Part shown: piece after piece, positions 34,343 to 42,454 of the stretch | Numbering within the stretch: position 1 is the first letter of the stretch | Layout: each line of letters opens with the position of its first letter | Assembly (NCBI GenBank): GCA_963837285.1 | Contig: CAWIMS010000006.1 | Span: 310,001 to 374,000, forward strand | Origin: Planosporangium sp963837285 | Lineage (GTDB): Bacteria; Actinomycetota; Actinomycetes; Mycobacteriales; Micromonosporaceae | Length of the DNA: 64,000 nt | Direction of reading: 5' to 3' | Translations under genes and position numbers: made by a program | The notes under the pieces: model-generated | Databases searched by the model: none | What the model was told of the DNA's origin: nothing | The model's input: only the letters and a program-made list of their open reading frames with translations

Positions 34343-34667
34343 CCCGCACTCCCCTCGCGATCGCTGCCGGTTCCCGCCTGCGGCGTGGCCGGAGGCTGCC
34401 GACCTCGCGAACTTGCACAGGCATCGACACGGAATGTCGTCGGGCATGTTCCACCGTGTCGGTAGTCGCGGCCAACGCGCCGAAAGTTCCCGCCCATTTC
34501 TGTCGGCCATCCGGCGGGTTGGTGTTCAGGCGCGTCGATCTCCAAGCCGCTTGCCTCGGCCCAGTGCCCGGCCGTGCACACGCGTCCGCCCCGATGTCCG
34601 CAGGCGGCCGGGTGTTGCGGGCCGGGCGGAGCCGGCTGCCGGCTCGGTCATGATCAGATGTGTGCGT
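34343..34667. promoter_or_regulatory. Upstream region of the thioredoxin-VKOR operon with inverted repeat
   Basis: 325 bases without a gene. An 8-bp inverted repeat, CGACACGG (34425-34432) and CCGTGTCG (34454-34461), is centred about 100 bases before the thioredoxin start and may be an operator. No clear promoter hexamers were found. Confidence 0.35.
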
Positions 34668-34913
34668 TCACGCGCGGGTCGGCCGGCCGACGTCGGCGGG
34701 TCGAGCGGCACCACTCAATTGGTACCCGATGGAAGCCATCGCACGTCCGTCGCGGTCCTGCCGCTGGCGTCGACGTACGCGATCGGCCAGGCTCAGGTCG
34801 CCGCGCGGATGGATGCCGGGCACCCGCGCGTACTCGCGCACCTGGGCGTCGAACAGTTCGGGTATGCGCTGCCCGGGTAGCCGTGAGGAGAACCGGACGA
34901 TGTGAATGATCAT
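34668..34913 (-). pseudogene. Truncated small alpha/beta-barrel (Dabb/monooxygenase-like) fragment
   Basis: The open frame starts MIIHIVRFSSRLPGQRIPEL and continues FDAQVREYARVPGI, the opening of dimeric alpha-beta-barrel proteins (about 100 residues) common in actinobacteria. After residue 33 the sequence becomes Arg-rich and non-conserved, while another frame gives weaker family-like pieces (SGRTATDVRWLPSGTN then stop). So it looks like an internally deleted or frameshifted copy. No function can be expected. It lies just downstream of the TetR gene (34948-35472) on the same strand. Confidence 0.4.
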
Positions 34914-34947
34914 GGCGGGCCTGCCGTCGGCCCGTCTCCGGGGGTCG

Positions 34948-35472
34948 TCAGGAGGCTTCGGCCGGCTGCCTGCCGCGGCGCCGTTGCGGGGTTCGGTTGG
35001 GCGTGGCGTACCCATCTGTAGCTATCGAGGGCAGGACGGCGTCCACGATCCGTTCGGCGAAGGCGTCGTCGAGGTGGCCGCCGGACAGCAGCAGGCGGTG
35101 GTAGATCGGGCCGAAGAGCAACTCGCGGAGAGTATCGATGTCGACGTCGGGGCCGCAGCTCCCCGCGTTGGATCCCGCGGTCGACCAGGTGCCCGATCTC
35201 GGCCTGCCGCAACGCGAGGACGCGGTCGCGGTAGTACCGATCACCGCCAGCGCCAGGTCCTCCTTGGACCGCCAGCGCCGGTAGACAGTGGTCTTGGCGA
35301 CGCCTGAACGAGCCGCCACGCCTTCGACGGTCAGCCGCTGTACACCGCCCTCGGCCAGCAGCTCCCGGGCCACGGCGAGGATCGCCGTCTCGATGGCCGC
35401 AGCGCGATCGGCCCGCCGACCGCCACCCGGGGTGGCCGCGCGGGCCAGTTTGGGGGCGTCGTCCTCTGCCAC
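34948..35472 (-). CDS. TetR-family regulator with out-of-frame central segment
   Basis: 174 residues from GTG 35472. The HTH is clear: AIETAILAVARELLAEGGVQ, RLTVEGVAARSGVAKTTVYR, RWRSKEDLALAVIG. The next 28 codons read as Ser/Gly/Arg-rich nonsense in the open frame, whereas an adjacent frame gives YYRDRVLALRQAEIGHLVDR then GIQRGELR, exactly what the family has. The normal frame resumes at DVDIDTLRELLFGPIYHRLL. Two compensating indels, one near 35240 and one in the G4 run 35149-35152, explain this. Either a viable double frameshift or sequencing error. Likely a repressor of neighbouring genes; the target is unknown. Confidence 0.75.
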   Translation of the reverse strand: MAEDDAPKLARAATPGGGRRADRAAAIETAILAVARELLAEGGVQRLTVEGVAARSGVAKTTVYRRWRSKEDLALAVIGTTATASSRCGRPRSGTWSTAGSNAGSCGPDVDIDTLRELLFGPIYHRLLLSGGHLDDAFAERIVDAVLPSIATDGYATPNRTPQRRRGRQPAEAS

Positions 35473-35908
35473 GGCGAGGGCGAGTCTAGTGCGCGGGCGG
35501 ACTCTCGCGGGGCAGATCCGCGTACGTGTCGGTACGGTTCGCCTGCCGCGGGATTTCGCCCAGCGGCGATACGGTGCCTGGTGGCGTCCCGAGTCGGGTT
35601 TGGCGCCGGAGTTGGCGAGCGGCCGGCGCGGACGCCGCCATCTAGACTTCGCAAGTGGCGGTGCGACTGGCGGACCTGCTGGTGGGACTGTCCCGGCTCG
35701 ATGGCGCTCCACGCCGGCCGGGGCGTCGGGCAGGTCACCGGGACGATCCCGGCCGCCGAAGTGGTCGCGACCCTGACCACGCAGGCCCCGTCGCCTGCTC
35801 TCGGGCTTGCGTCCGGACGGCAGGCCCGGTTGAACGAAACCCGCAGACCCGCGCGAGGATGTCCGGCAGGAGGGCCAGGGCGGTGACCGCACCGGCCTCG
35901 GCCGGTGC
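35473..35908. other. 436-bp region with possible 5' coding stub
   Basis: No intact gene. From 35655 a plus-strand frame reads MAVRLADLLVGLSRL and then a neighbouring frame reads MALHAGRGVGQVTGTI, natural-looking pieces with no continuation. They may be the start of a decayed gene. I assign no function. Confidence 0.3.
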
Positions 35909-38900
35909 TCAGCACGCCGACTGCGCCGCCCGGCAGCGGGCGTCGTCGAGCGGCTGTCCAGCGAGCTGGTAGGCCTCGGCGGCCTTGCCGAACCGGGTGC
36001 GCGCCATGTTGAGGTCGCGGCGGGCCAGGGCGCAGTGTGCGTGCGCCTCCTCGACGGCCGCGTACCATCCCGGCTGTCTGAGCATGACGGTGGCGAGCAT
36101 CTCGGAGGTCTTCGCGTACGACGTGGCCCGGTCGAGGTCGCCGGCCCGGGCCGCGCCGATCGCCGCCGGCGCCGAGAAGGTGATGCGGCAGGCAGGGCAG
36201 GTTTCCGCGGGCCCGCATACGGACACCTCCGCCTCGTCGATCACAGCGAGGGCATTACGGGGGTCGCTGAGCGCGACCCGGGTGCCGTAGATGCGGTCGA
36301 GCAGGTGGTGGCCGAGGTTGGAGTCGCGGGCCGCGGCGAGCGCGTCGGCGAGGAGGCTGGCCGCGTCGGCGGCGCGCTGCCGGTACAGGGCGACCTGGGC
36401 ACGGCGCTGCAACGACAGGGACTCGCCAGCGGCGGCTCCTATCGCGTGGTGCAGGCGGGCGCCCTCGGCGAGGTCGGCGTCGGCGTCGGCGAGTCGACCG
36501 GCCAGCAGGTTGGCCTCTCCCCGGAGGGTGAACGCGAAGGCGCGCCCGCGGGCGGCGCCGAGACGCCGGGCCTCGACGGCCAGGGATGTCGCGAACTCCA
36601 CGACCTCCCGGTATGGCCTGGCTCCGTAGAGCAGGCGTTCGGTCGCGCACAGATGGCCGTCGAAGACGCGGATCGCGAGCTCCGGAGTGTCTCTGGTGGC
36701 GAGCAGGTCGGCCAGGAGCCGGCCGGTCAGCTCACCCCGCGCGTGCGCGGCGAGCGACGCGGCCCACGAGGCTTCGACCAGGGCGCCCGGCTCGCGGGCC
36801 TGGAGCGCGTAACGGCGTGCTTCCTCGGCTTTGGCGGCCGCCAGGTCGGGATCGCCCAGCCCGATGACCGCGGCGCCGCTGAGGGTCAGTGCCTGGCTCA
36901 GCCGGCCGCTTATCGTCTGCGGCTCGGCGCCGTGTAGCGCCGCCAGTGCGCTCTGGGGGTCACCGGCCTTCAGGAGGGCCAGTGCCTGCTTCGGCCGGAT
37001 CTCGTGTGAGCGCGGCTCTCCTGTGGCGCCCCGCCGCCGCGGCGTACGCGTCCGCGGCGCGGACGTCCCCGACGGCGTCGAGTGCCTCCGCATACAGGGC
37101 CAACGCGTCGGCGTGCTCGGGCGTGTGCGCGAGCAGCCGTTCCAGGTGCCGGCGGGCATCGGCGAAGCCACCGAGCGTGAAGGCGCGGCGGGCCGCGGCG
37201 AGAAGCCACTCGACGGCGTTGCCGGGGCGCTGGCCCTCAAGCCAGTGGTGCGCGACGAGCGCGGGATCCGCGCCCGCGTCGGCGAGCCGGCGCGCCGCGT
37301 CGCGGTGGATGGCGATACGCCGGTGGGGTGCCAGCGCGGCGACGAGTGCCTGGCGGATGAGCTCGTGTCGAAAGCGGTACCGGGCGCCGGAAACGACCAA
37401 CGCGCCGGCGGCGATGGCCGTGTCGAGGAACTGGAACGCATCCGCATCGGACAGCCCGGTGAACGCGACCACGCCTGCCGCGTCGAAGTCATCGCCCGCG
37501 ACGGCCAGCCGCTGCAGGAGCGCCGTCGTCACCTCATCGAGATCGAGCAACCGCGCCGCGATCCCCTCCCAGGCCGATGGCGGCAGCGCCAGCGTTCCGT
37601 CGTCGCCGACACAACGCGCCAGTTCGAGGACGAGGAAAGGGTTCCCGTCGGCCATCTCCACGATCCGTGAGACGCCCTCGGCCCGCGGCTGTACCGGCGC
37701 GCTCGCCAGCGCGAGCGACTGCGCCTCATCCCGGGCGAGTGGCCCGACGTCGACCTCGACGACCCTACCGGCCCGGTTCAGCCGGCTCACCTCGTGCACG
37801 AGCGCGGCGTCGACCGACTCGGGCCGGTACACCAGGACGGTGACCACCCGCAGGTCGCCGCCGCCGACCAGGCGCAGCAACACGTCCCTGGTGGCCTCGT
37901 CCGCGTGGTGCGCGTCGTCCACGGTGACCAGGACACCGGCGCCATCGAGCCCCTCGCACAGCCGCCGCAAGGCGCCCGCGACCCGGTGCCTGGTGATCTG
38001 CCCCGGCAGCCGCCGGTCCGGCATCGTCGCGTGCGCGACCTCGGCGAGAACCGCGCGGGCCTGATCGGGCAGCCGGCCGAAAACGTCGCGGCGGTGAGCG
38101 AGAAGCTGCCGCACGAGCTGACCGACCGGCGCGTAAGCCGCGCTGGCCCCACCGGCCGTGGCGGAGGCGACGCACCAGCCATCGCCTCGTGCCGCCTGGG
38201 CAAGCTGCCGGGCGAGCGCGGACTTGCCGATCCCGGCCGCGCCGCGTAGCACGATCACGCTGATGCCGCCGTCGCCAGCGGCCTGCAGCGTGGCGCAAGC
38301 GCGCGCCAGTTCCGGCTGCCGTCCGATGAAAGCCGGCTCGGCGGAGGACATTTCGGCAACGCAGGCCCGGTAAAGGTTCTCGGCCTCGGCGCTGGGTGCC
38401 ACCCCGAGCTCGCGGGCAAGCGCGTCGCGGAGGCGCCCGTACCACCGGATGGCGGCATGGCGACCGCCGGCCGCGAGCGCCTCGCGCATCAGCGCCAGGT
38501 ACGCCGCCTCGTCGGTCGGGTCGAGTTCGGCCAGCCGCGCCCACTGCTGGCCGTGGCGCAACAGTTCGACAAGCCGCTGCTGAAGCCGGCGACGCGGTAC
38601 CTGCGTCCACTCGTCGTACAGCGCGCCCGGAAGGAGATCACCCGGGTAGGACGCCGCCACCGCCACGGCCCACGCAGGATCGTCCACCGCCAGCGCCTCT
38701 GCCGCGCGGCGTTCGAAGTCCTCGACGTCGACGTCGACCCTCCGGGCGGGGAACAACGCCACATTGACCCGATCCAGCACCACGGCGTCAGCGGCGTCCA
38801 GCGCAGAACGGGCGTAGTGGGCCGCCTTGCGGAGATTGGCCGCGCCCGCCGCCGGGTCGAGGTGCGGCCAGAGCGCCTCGACGGCCTGCTCACGCAGGAG

Positions 38901-39035
38901 CCGGTGCCCGGCGGCCAGCGCGAGCAACTGGACAAGTTCGGTCGCCCGCCGGGCCGGCCAGGCATCGGTGGCGACCTCGCGTCTGTCAACCGTGACGCGG
39001 AACTCGCCCATGAGATCGATACGGACAGGCGCCAC
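35909..39035 (-). pseudogene. SARP-type regulator with AAA/NACHT-like ATPase and TPR region, one frameshift
   Basis: The first frame (39035 to about 37030) encodes a winged-helix domain (MAPVRIDLMGEFRVTVDRRE), a bacterial transcriptional activation domain (GDLLPGALYDEWTQVPRRRL, IRWYGRLRDALARELG), and an ATPase with P-loop GAAGIGKSA near 260 and LVTVDDAHHADEATRD. The frame then breaks at the C4 run 37029-37032; removing one base joins AAAAGATGEPRSHEIRPKQA to the second frame, about 370 residues of helical repeats ending CRAAQSAC at 35909. Total about 1040 residues, a normal size for SARP-AAA-TPR regulators. It follows the DsrE-like gene by 44 bases on the same strand and probably binds the repeats at 39486-39598. 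Either a real truncation, leaving a DNA-binding plus ATPase protein, or a sequencing indel. Confidence 0.82.
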
Positions 39036-39079
39036 CTACATCATTGTGCAGCCTTCGCCCCGGGCGAAGTTAACCCTCG

Positions 39080-39445
39080 TCAGTAGCTGAACGTGGTTGC
39101 CGGCTCGTCGCCGATCCACTCCCACATCGGTACCGTGCCGCCCAGGCTCGCGTTGCCCACCAGCGCGCCCTCGTCGAGGTGGCGGGCGTTGAAGCAGATC
39201 GGGCAGGCGAGGTAGCGGCCGCCGGCAGCCTCGTAACGCTTGGTCAGCTCCGGCAGCGGCGGGCAGCCCTCGCACGCCACGCCCTGCGCCACCCCGGCCA
39301 CGGCCAGCCGTGCCGCCTCCTTGGTCAGGAACATCAACGTCGGGCGCTCCTGCTCGGCCGCCGCCACGGCGACGAGGAGCGCGACGGTGACTTTCTCCGG
39401 GTCTTCCAGCCCGGTGCTCAGACTGATCACTGCCTTGCCGTTCAT
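39080..39445 (-). CDS. DsrE-family protein with two CxxC pairs
   Basis: 121 residues from ATG 39445 with GGGAG five bases upstream (ATG 39457 is also in frame). The fold marks are GKAVISLSTGLEDPEKVTVA at the start, ERPTLMFLTKEAARL, and ACEGCPPLPELTKRYEAAGG. Two CxxC motifs, Cys58/Cys61 and Cys81/Cys84 (CPIC), could carry sulphur or bind a metal. DsrE proteins transfer sulphur or sense persulphide. It is the first gene of a likely operon with the SARP-type regulator and diverges from a truncated haemoglobin, suggesting a link to nitric oxide or reactive sulphur. Function inferred from fold and context. Confidence 0.8.
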   Translation of the reverse strand: MNGKAVISLSTGLEDPEKVTVALLVAVAAAEQERPTLMFLTKEAARLAVAGVAQGVACEGCPPLPELTKRYEAAGGRYLACPICFNARHLDEGALVGNASLGGTVPMWEWIGDEPATTFSY

Positions 39446-39485
39446 GGTCACTCCCATCGGATCGAAGGGCCGGTCCACAACCCAG

Positions 39486-39516
39486 CGTTCCCTCCGGGCG
39501 TTCCCGGAACGTTCCC
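39486..39516 (-). promoter_or_regulatory. Three GGGAACG repeats before the DsrE-like gene
   Basis: On the minus strand GGGAACG occurs three times (39516-39510, 39505-39499, 39492-39486), spaced 11 and 13 bp, ending 41 bases before the DsrE-like start. Heptamers repeated at 11 bp are the classic binding pattern of SARP regulators. Confidence 0.6.
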
Positions 39517-39577
39517 GGTGGCACCGTCCAACTCCGCCCGACACGCGTGCCGCTCCCGGCCGAAGCGCGGTATCTGA

Positions 39578-39598
39578 GGAACGGTCCGGGAACGGTCC
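39578..39598 (+). promoter_or_regulatory. Two GGAACGGTCC repeats before the truncated haemoglobin
   Basis: GGAACGGTCC is repeated at 39578-39587 and 39589-39598, exactly 11 bp apart, ending 47 bases before the haemoglobin ATG. It shares the GGAACG core with the array on the other side of this divergent promoter, so one regulator, most simply the neighbouring SARP, could control both directions. Confidence 0.62.
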
Positions 39599-39645
39599 TG
39601 GCACACCGTCAACCCACACGACGACGAACCGGCAAGGAGGTCACC

Positions 39646-40026
39646 ATGACAGCCGAGGTAACCCAGCGGACGCTCTACGAACGTCTCGGGGGCCGGGACG
39701 GGATCGCGCGCATCGTGCTCGACCTCATCGATCTACATCTGGCCAACCCGGTCGTCGGAGCACGCTTCCGTAACGCCCGAAAGGCCGTCACCGAGCAGAT
39801 CCGACTCGCCACTGAGTTCCTCTGCTCGGGCCTCAGCGGCGTGAACACCTACGACGGGTTGCCGATGGCGCAGGCCCACGCGGGCATGGCGATCAGCGAG
39901 GCCGAGTACATGGCGGTGCTCGACGACATCCTCACCGCTCTGGACAAGCACGGCATTGCGGACCTCGAAAAGGCCGAGGTGCTCTACATCGCGTACCGGA
40001 TGAAGTCCGAGATCATCGGCCGGTAG
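39646..40026 (+). CDS. Group I truncated haemoglobin
   Basis: 126 residues; ATG 39646 has AAGGAGG five bases upstream. The truncated-globin pattern is present: TLYERLGGRDGIARIV at the A-B helices, FLCSGLSG at the E helix, and the proximal His78 in AQAHAGMAISEAEYM. The B10 position, normally Tyr in NO-detoxifying trHbN, aligns with Ile here (IVLDLIDLHLANP), so ligand chemistry may differ. Such proteins bind O2 or NO. It is divergent from a DsrE-like gene, with paired 11-bp repeats between them. A monocistronic unit is likely. Confidence 0.85.
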   Translation: MTAEVTQRTLYERLGGRDGIARIVLDLIDLHLANPVVGARFRNARKAVTEQIRLATEFLCSGLSGVNTYDGLPMAQAHAGMAISEAEYMAVLDDILTALDKHGIADLEKAEVLYIAYRMKSEIIGR

Positions 40027-40138
40027 CGCGGACCGCTCTACCGGCTACGGATCCTGCTCGCCGCCAGCGGAATCCGCCCTATCGCCAGGCACCAGCCCAT
40101 GGATGAGTCCGAAGATCCCAGTCCTACTCGGCGGTCAG

Positions 40139-40930
40139 TCAGGGCGCAAGGCGGTAGCCGACACCCCGGACCGTCTCGAGCGATGGCGACCGTGAGGCCA
40201 GCTTCTTGCGAAGACCGCAGACGACCGCGTCTACCACATTGGATGCGATGTCGGCCTGGTATCCCCAGACGTCGGCCAGCAGTTGGTATCGCGGAACCGG
40301 ATCGCCCACGGTCGCCGATGCATACTGCGTCACCGTCGATCCGGCCACCGTGCAGGCCCTCCATGACCGGGCCGAAGACCTCGGGGTGATCGGTCACCCC
40401 GTAGTTACGGCGCAGCCGCGGTCGTAGCTCCATGTAGCTGCGCTTCAAGGTCGAGCCACAGGCTGGCCTGCGCCTCGCACGGCAGGTCGCCGTGCCACCG
40501 GGTCAGCCAGCGACGGATCAGGTTCACGACCTGATTGGCCGGGATCGGGTGCTGCGCCAAGTGCTGGGTCCACAGACGTACCGCCGGATCCCAGGCATAG
40601 CGGCGCAGCTCTTGCCCCGGGCTGCTGACGACGATCGAGAATCCGGCCACGCCACCCTCAGCGTCTCGGGCCACACGGAACGCGTCGGGGTGGCGGGTCA
40701 GCCACGCCAGCAGGATTTCGGCCGCATCCCCGGGTTCGTGACGTCGGATGATCTCCTCGATCGGCTGGTGGTCATCAGCTCGGGCGTTCTCGACGGCAAA
40801 CGAGTGCGCGCCGCTCGGGAAGTGAGCCTCGCGCACCTCGGGCTGCTCGATGAGGTAGATCATGTCGGCGGTGTGCTGCCACAGACGGTTACGCGGCAGC
40901 TCGGGCGGGAGCAGGCACGTGACCGAACAG
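40139..40930 (-). pseudogene. Broken regulator with C-terminal winged helix
   Basis: Reading leftward, one frame gives LPRNRLWQHTADMIYLIEQP, AAEILLAWLTRHPDAFRVAR and VNLIRRWLTRWHGDLPCEAQ up to about 40450. Removing one base there leads into another frame, LKRSYMELRPRLRRNYGVTD. After a further break near 40345, a third frame (40348-40139) gives YQLLADVWGYQADIASNVVD, then GLRKKLASRSP and ETVRGVGYRL, the second half of an OmpR-type winged helix. Together these look like one actinobacterial regulator that ends with a winged-helix domain, with its N-terminus missing and at least two frame breaks. Probably non-functional. Confidence 0.55.
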
Positions 40931-41314
40931 CGGGACACGGCGTTCCCGGTTGATATCCAGTTGATATCCAGGCGATGGACGCCGCCGTGCGGACTCTGGA
41001 TGCGATGGCGTTGACCGTTGCCCAGCACGCGAGCGTGCAGGATCTGTCCGCCGCGTGGGCGCCACCGGAGCGTGGTGGCCGGCTGCGCAGGCGTTGGTTC
41101 CCGCTGAGCCAGGGCCGCACTTCGGCGGCCGTAGCGCCGACGCGCGGACAGCAGGTGAACCGCGCAGCGTGTGGGGCGGTCGCCCACGGCTGGTACCTGC
41201 GGTACGGGCTGCGGCGAACATCCCATCGGCCCGCCCGGCGGATGGGTATATCGCCCGACGCGGCTGTCAGGGCCGCGCTCCTAGCGTCGTCCCGACATCA
41301 CCAAGGAGGCGACC

Positions 41315-42427
41315 GTGAACTCCCAACACATCGAAACGCTGATCATCGGCGCCGGGCAGGCGGGTCTGACGACCGGCTACCAGTTGAAGCGACGTGGCCG
41401 CCCGTTCCTCATCGTGGACGGCAACCCGCGCGTCGGGGACAACTGGCGGCGGCAGTGGGACACGCTGCGCCTGTACACGCCGGCGAAGTATGACGGGCTC
41501 CCGGGGCTGCCGTTTCCGGCAGCCCGGTGGCATTTCCCGGGCAAGGATGAGGTAGGCGACTATCTGGAGGCCTATGCGCTGCACTTCGACCTGCCGGTGC
41601 GCATGAACACCCGCGTTGAGCGGCTGGAGGTCAGGCCGGGCGGCGGGTATGTCGCCTATGTCGGTGATGAGGTGATCGACTGCGCGAACGTGGTGGTGGC
41701 GACCGGCAGCTTTGGTCGCACACCGGCGTTGCCGGACTTCGCCAGCGAGCTGGATCCGGCGATTCGGCAGACGCACTCCAGCGAGTACCGGCGGCCGGCG
41801 CAGCTAGAGCCGGGGCCGGTGCTCGTGGTCGGCGCCTCGCACTCCGGGCAGGACATCGCCTACGAGCTCGCCACGACGCACACGACATTCCTGTGCGGAC
41901 CCGATCGCGGCAACATCCCGGTACGCCCCGAGTCGCGCCGCGCACACGTGCTCCTGCCGGTGATGATCTTCGTCTTCAGACACGTACTGACCCGGCGAAC
42001 CCCAATGGGGCGTAAGGAGATGTCGCACGTACGTCTGCACGGCGCCCCGAACCTCCGGGTCAAGCCGAAGGATCTTGCCCGCCGGGGTGTGATTCGCCAC
42101 GAGGCCCGGATGACTGGCGTTCAGGACGGCCGTCCGTTGCTCGAAGACGACACGGTGTTGGAGGTCAGCAACGTCGTCTGGTGCACCGGGTTCCGGCAGG
42201 TGTTCGACTGGATCCGGCTCCCCATCCTCGACGAGCACGGTTGGCCCGTGGAGTACCGGGGGGTCGTCGACGAAGCGCCGGGTCTGTTCTTCTGCGGGCT
42301 TTCCTACCAGTACGCGTTCGCCTCGATGGTGTTTCCGGGGATCGGGCGCGACGCGGACTACGTGGCTCGCCAGATCGTCGCCCGGTCGTCCGAGGCGCAG
42401 CCGACACCCGTCGCGGTGCACGCCTGA
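41315..42427 (+). CDS. Flavin-containing monooxygenase-like FAD/NAD(P) oxidoreductase
   Basis: 370 residues, GTG start at 41315 with AAGGAGG seven bases upstream. FAD-binding GAGQAG is at 12-17, followed by PFLIVDGNPRVGDNWRRQWD. A second dinucleotide site VVGASHSGQDIAYEL is near 175 and the C-terminal GLFFCGLSYQYAFASMVFPG closes the FAD domain. This matches the CzcO/flavin monooxygenase group, which oxygenate small substrates or reduce sulphur/selenium bonds. It is followed after 27 bases by a LuxR-type regulator on the same strand, probably one operon. Substrate unknown. Confidence 0.9.
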   Translation: MNSQHIETLIIGAGQAGLTTGYQLKRRGRPFLIVDGNPRVGDNWRRQWDTLRLYTPAKYDGLPGLPFPAARWHFPGKDEVGDYLEAYALHFDLPVRMNTRVERLEVRPGGGYVAYVGDEVIDCANVVVATGSFGRTPALPDFASELDPAIRQTHSSEYRRPAQLEPGPVLVVGASHSGQDIAYELATTHTTFLCGPDRGNIPVRPESRRAHVLLPVMIFVFRHVLTRRTPMGRKEMSHVRLHGAPNLRVKPKDLARRGVIRHEARMTGVQDGRPLLEDDTVLEVSNVVWCTGFRQVFDWIRLPILDEHGWPVEYRGVVDEAPGLFFCGLSYQYAFASMVFPGIGRDADYVARQIVARSSEAQPTPVAVHA

Positions 42428-42454
42428 GTTCTACGCTGGCGCGTGGAGGCTGGT

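Noticed and set aside
40382..40401. Perfect 8-bp hairpin CGGGGTGA-TCGG-TCACCCCG resembling a terminator
   Set aside because: It lies inside the shifted coding frame (NYGVTDHPEVFG) of the broken winged-helix regulator, so the symmetry is probably coincidental coding sequence.
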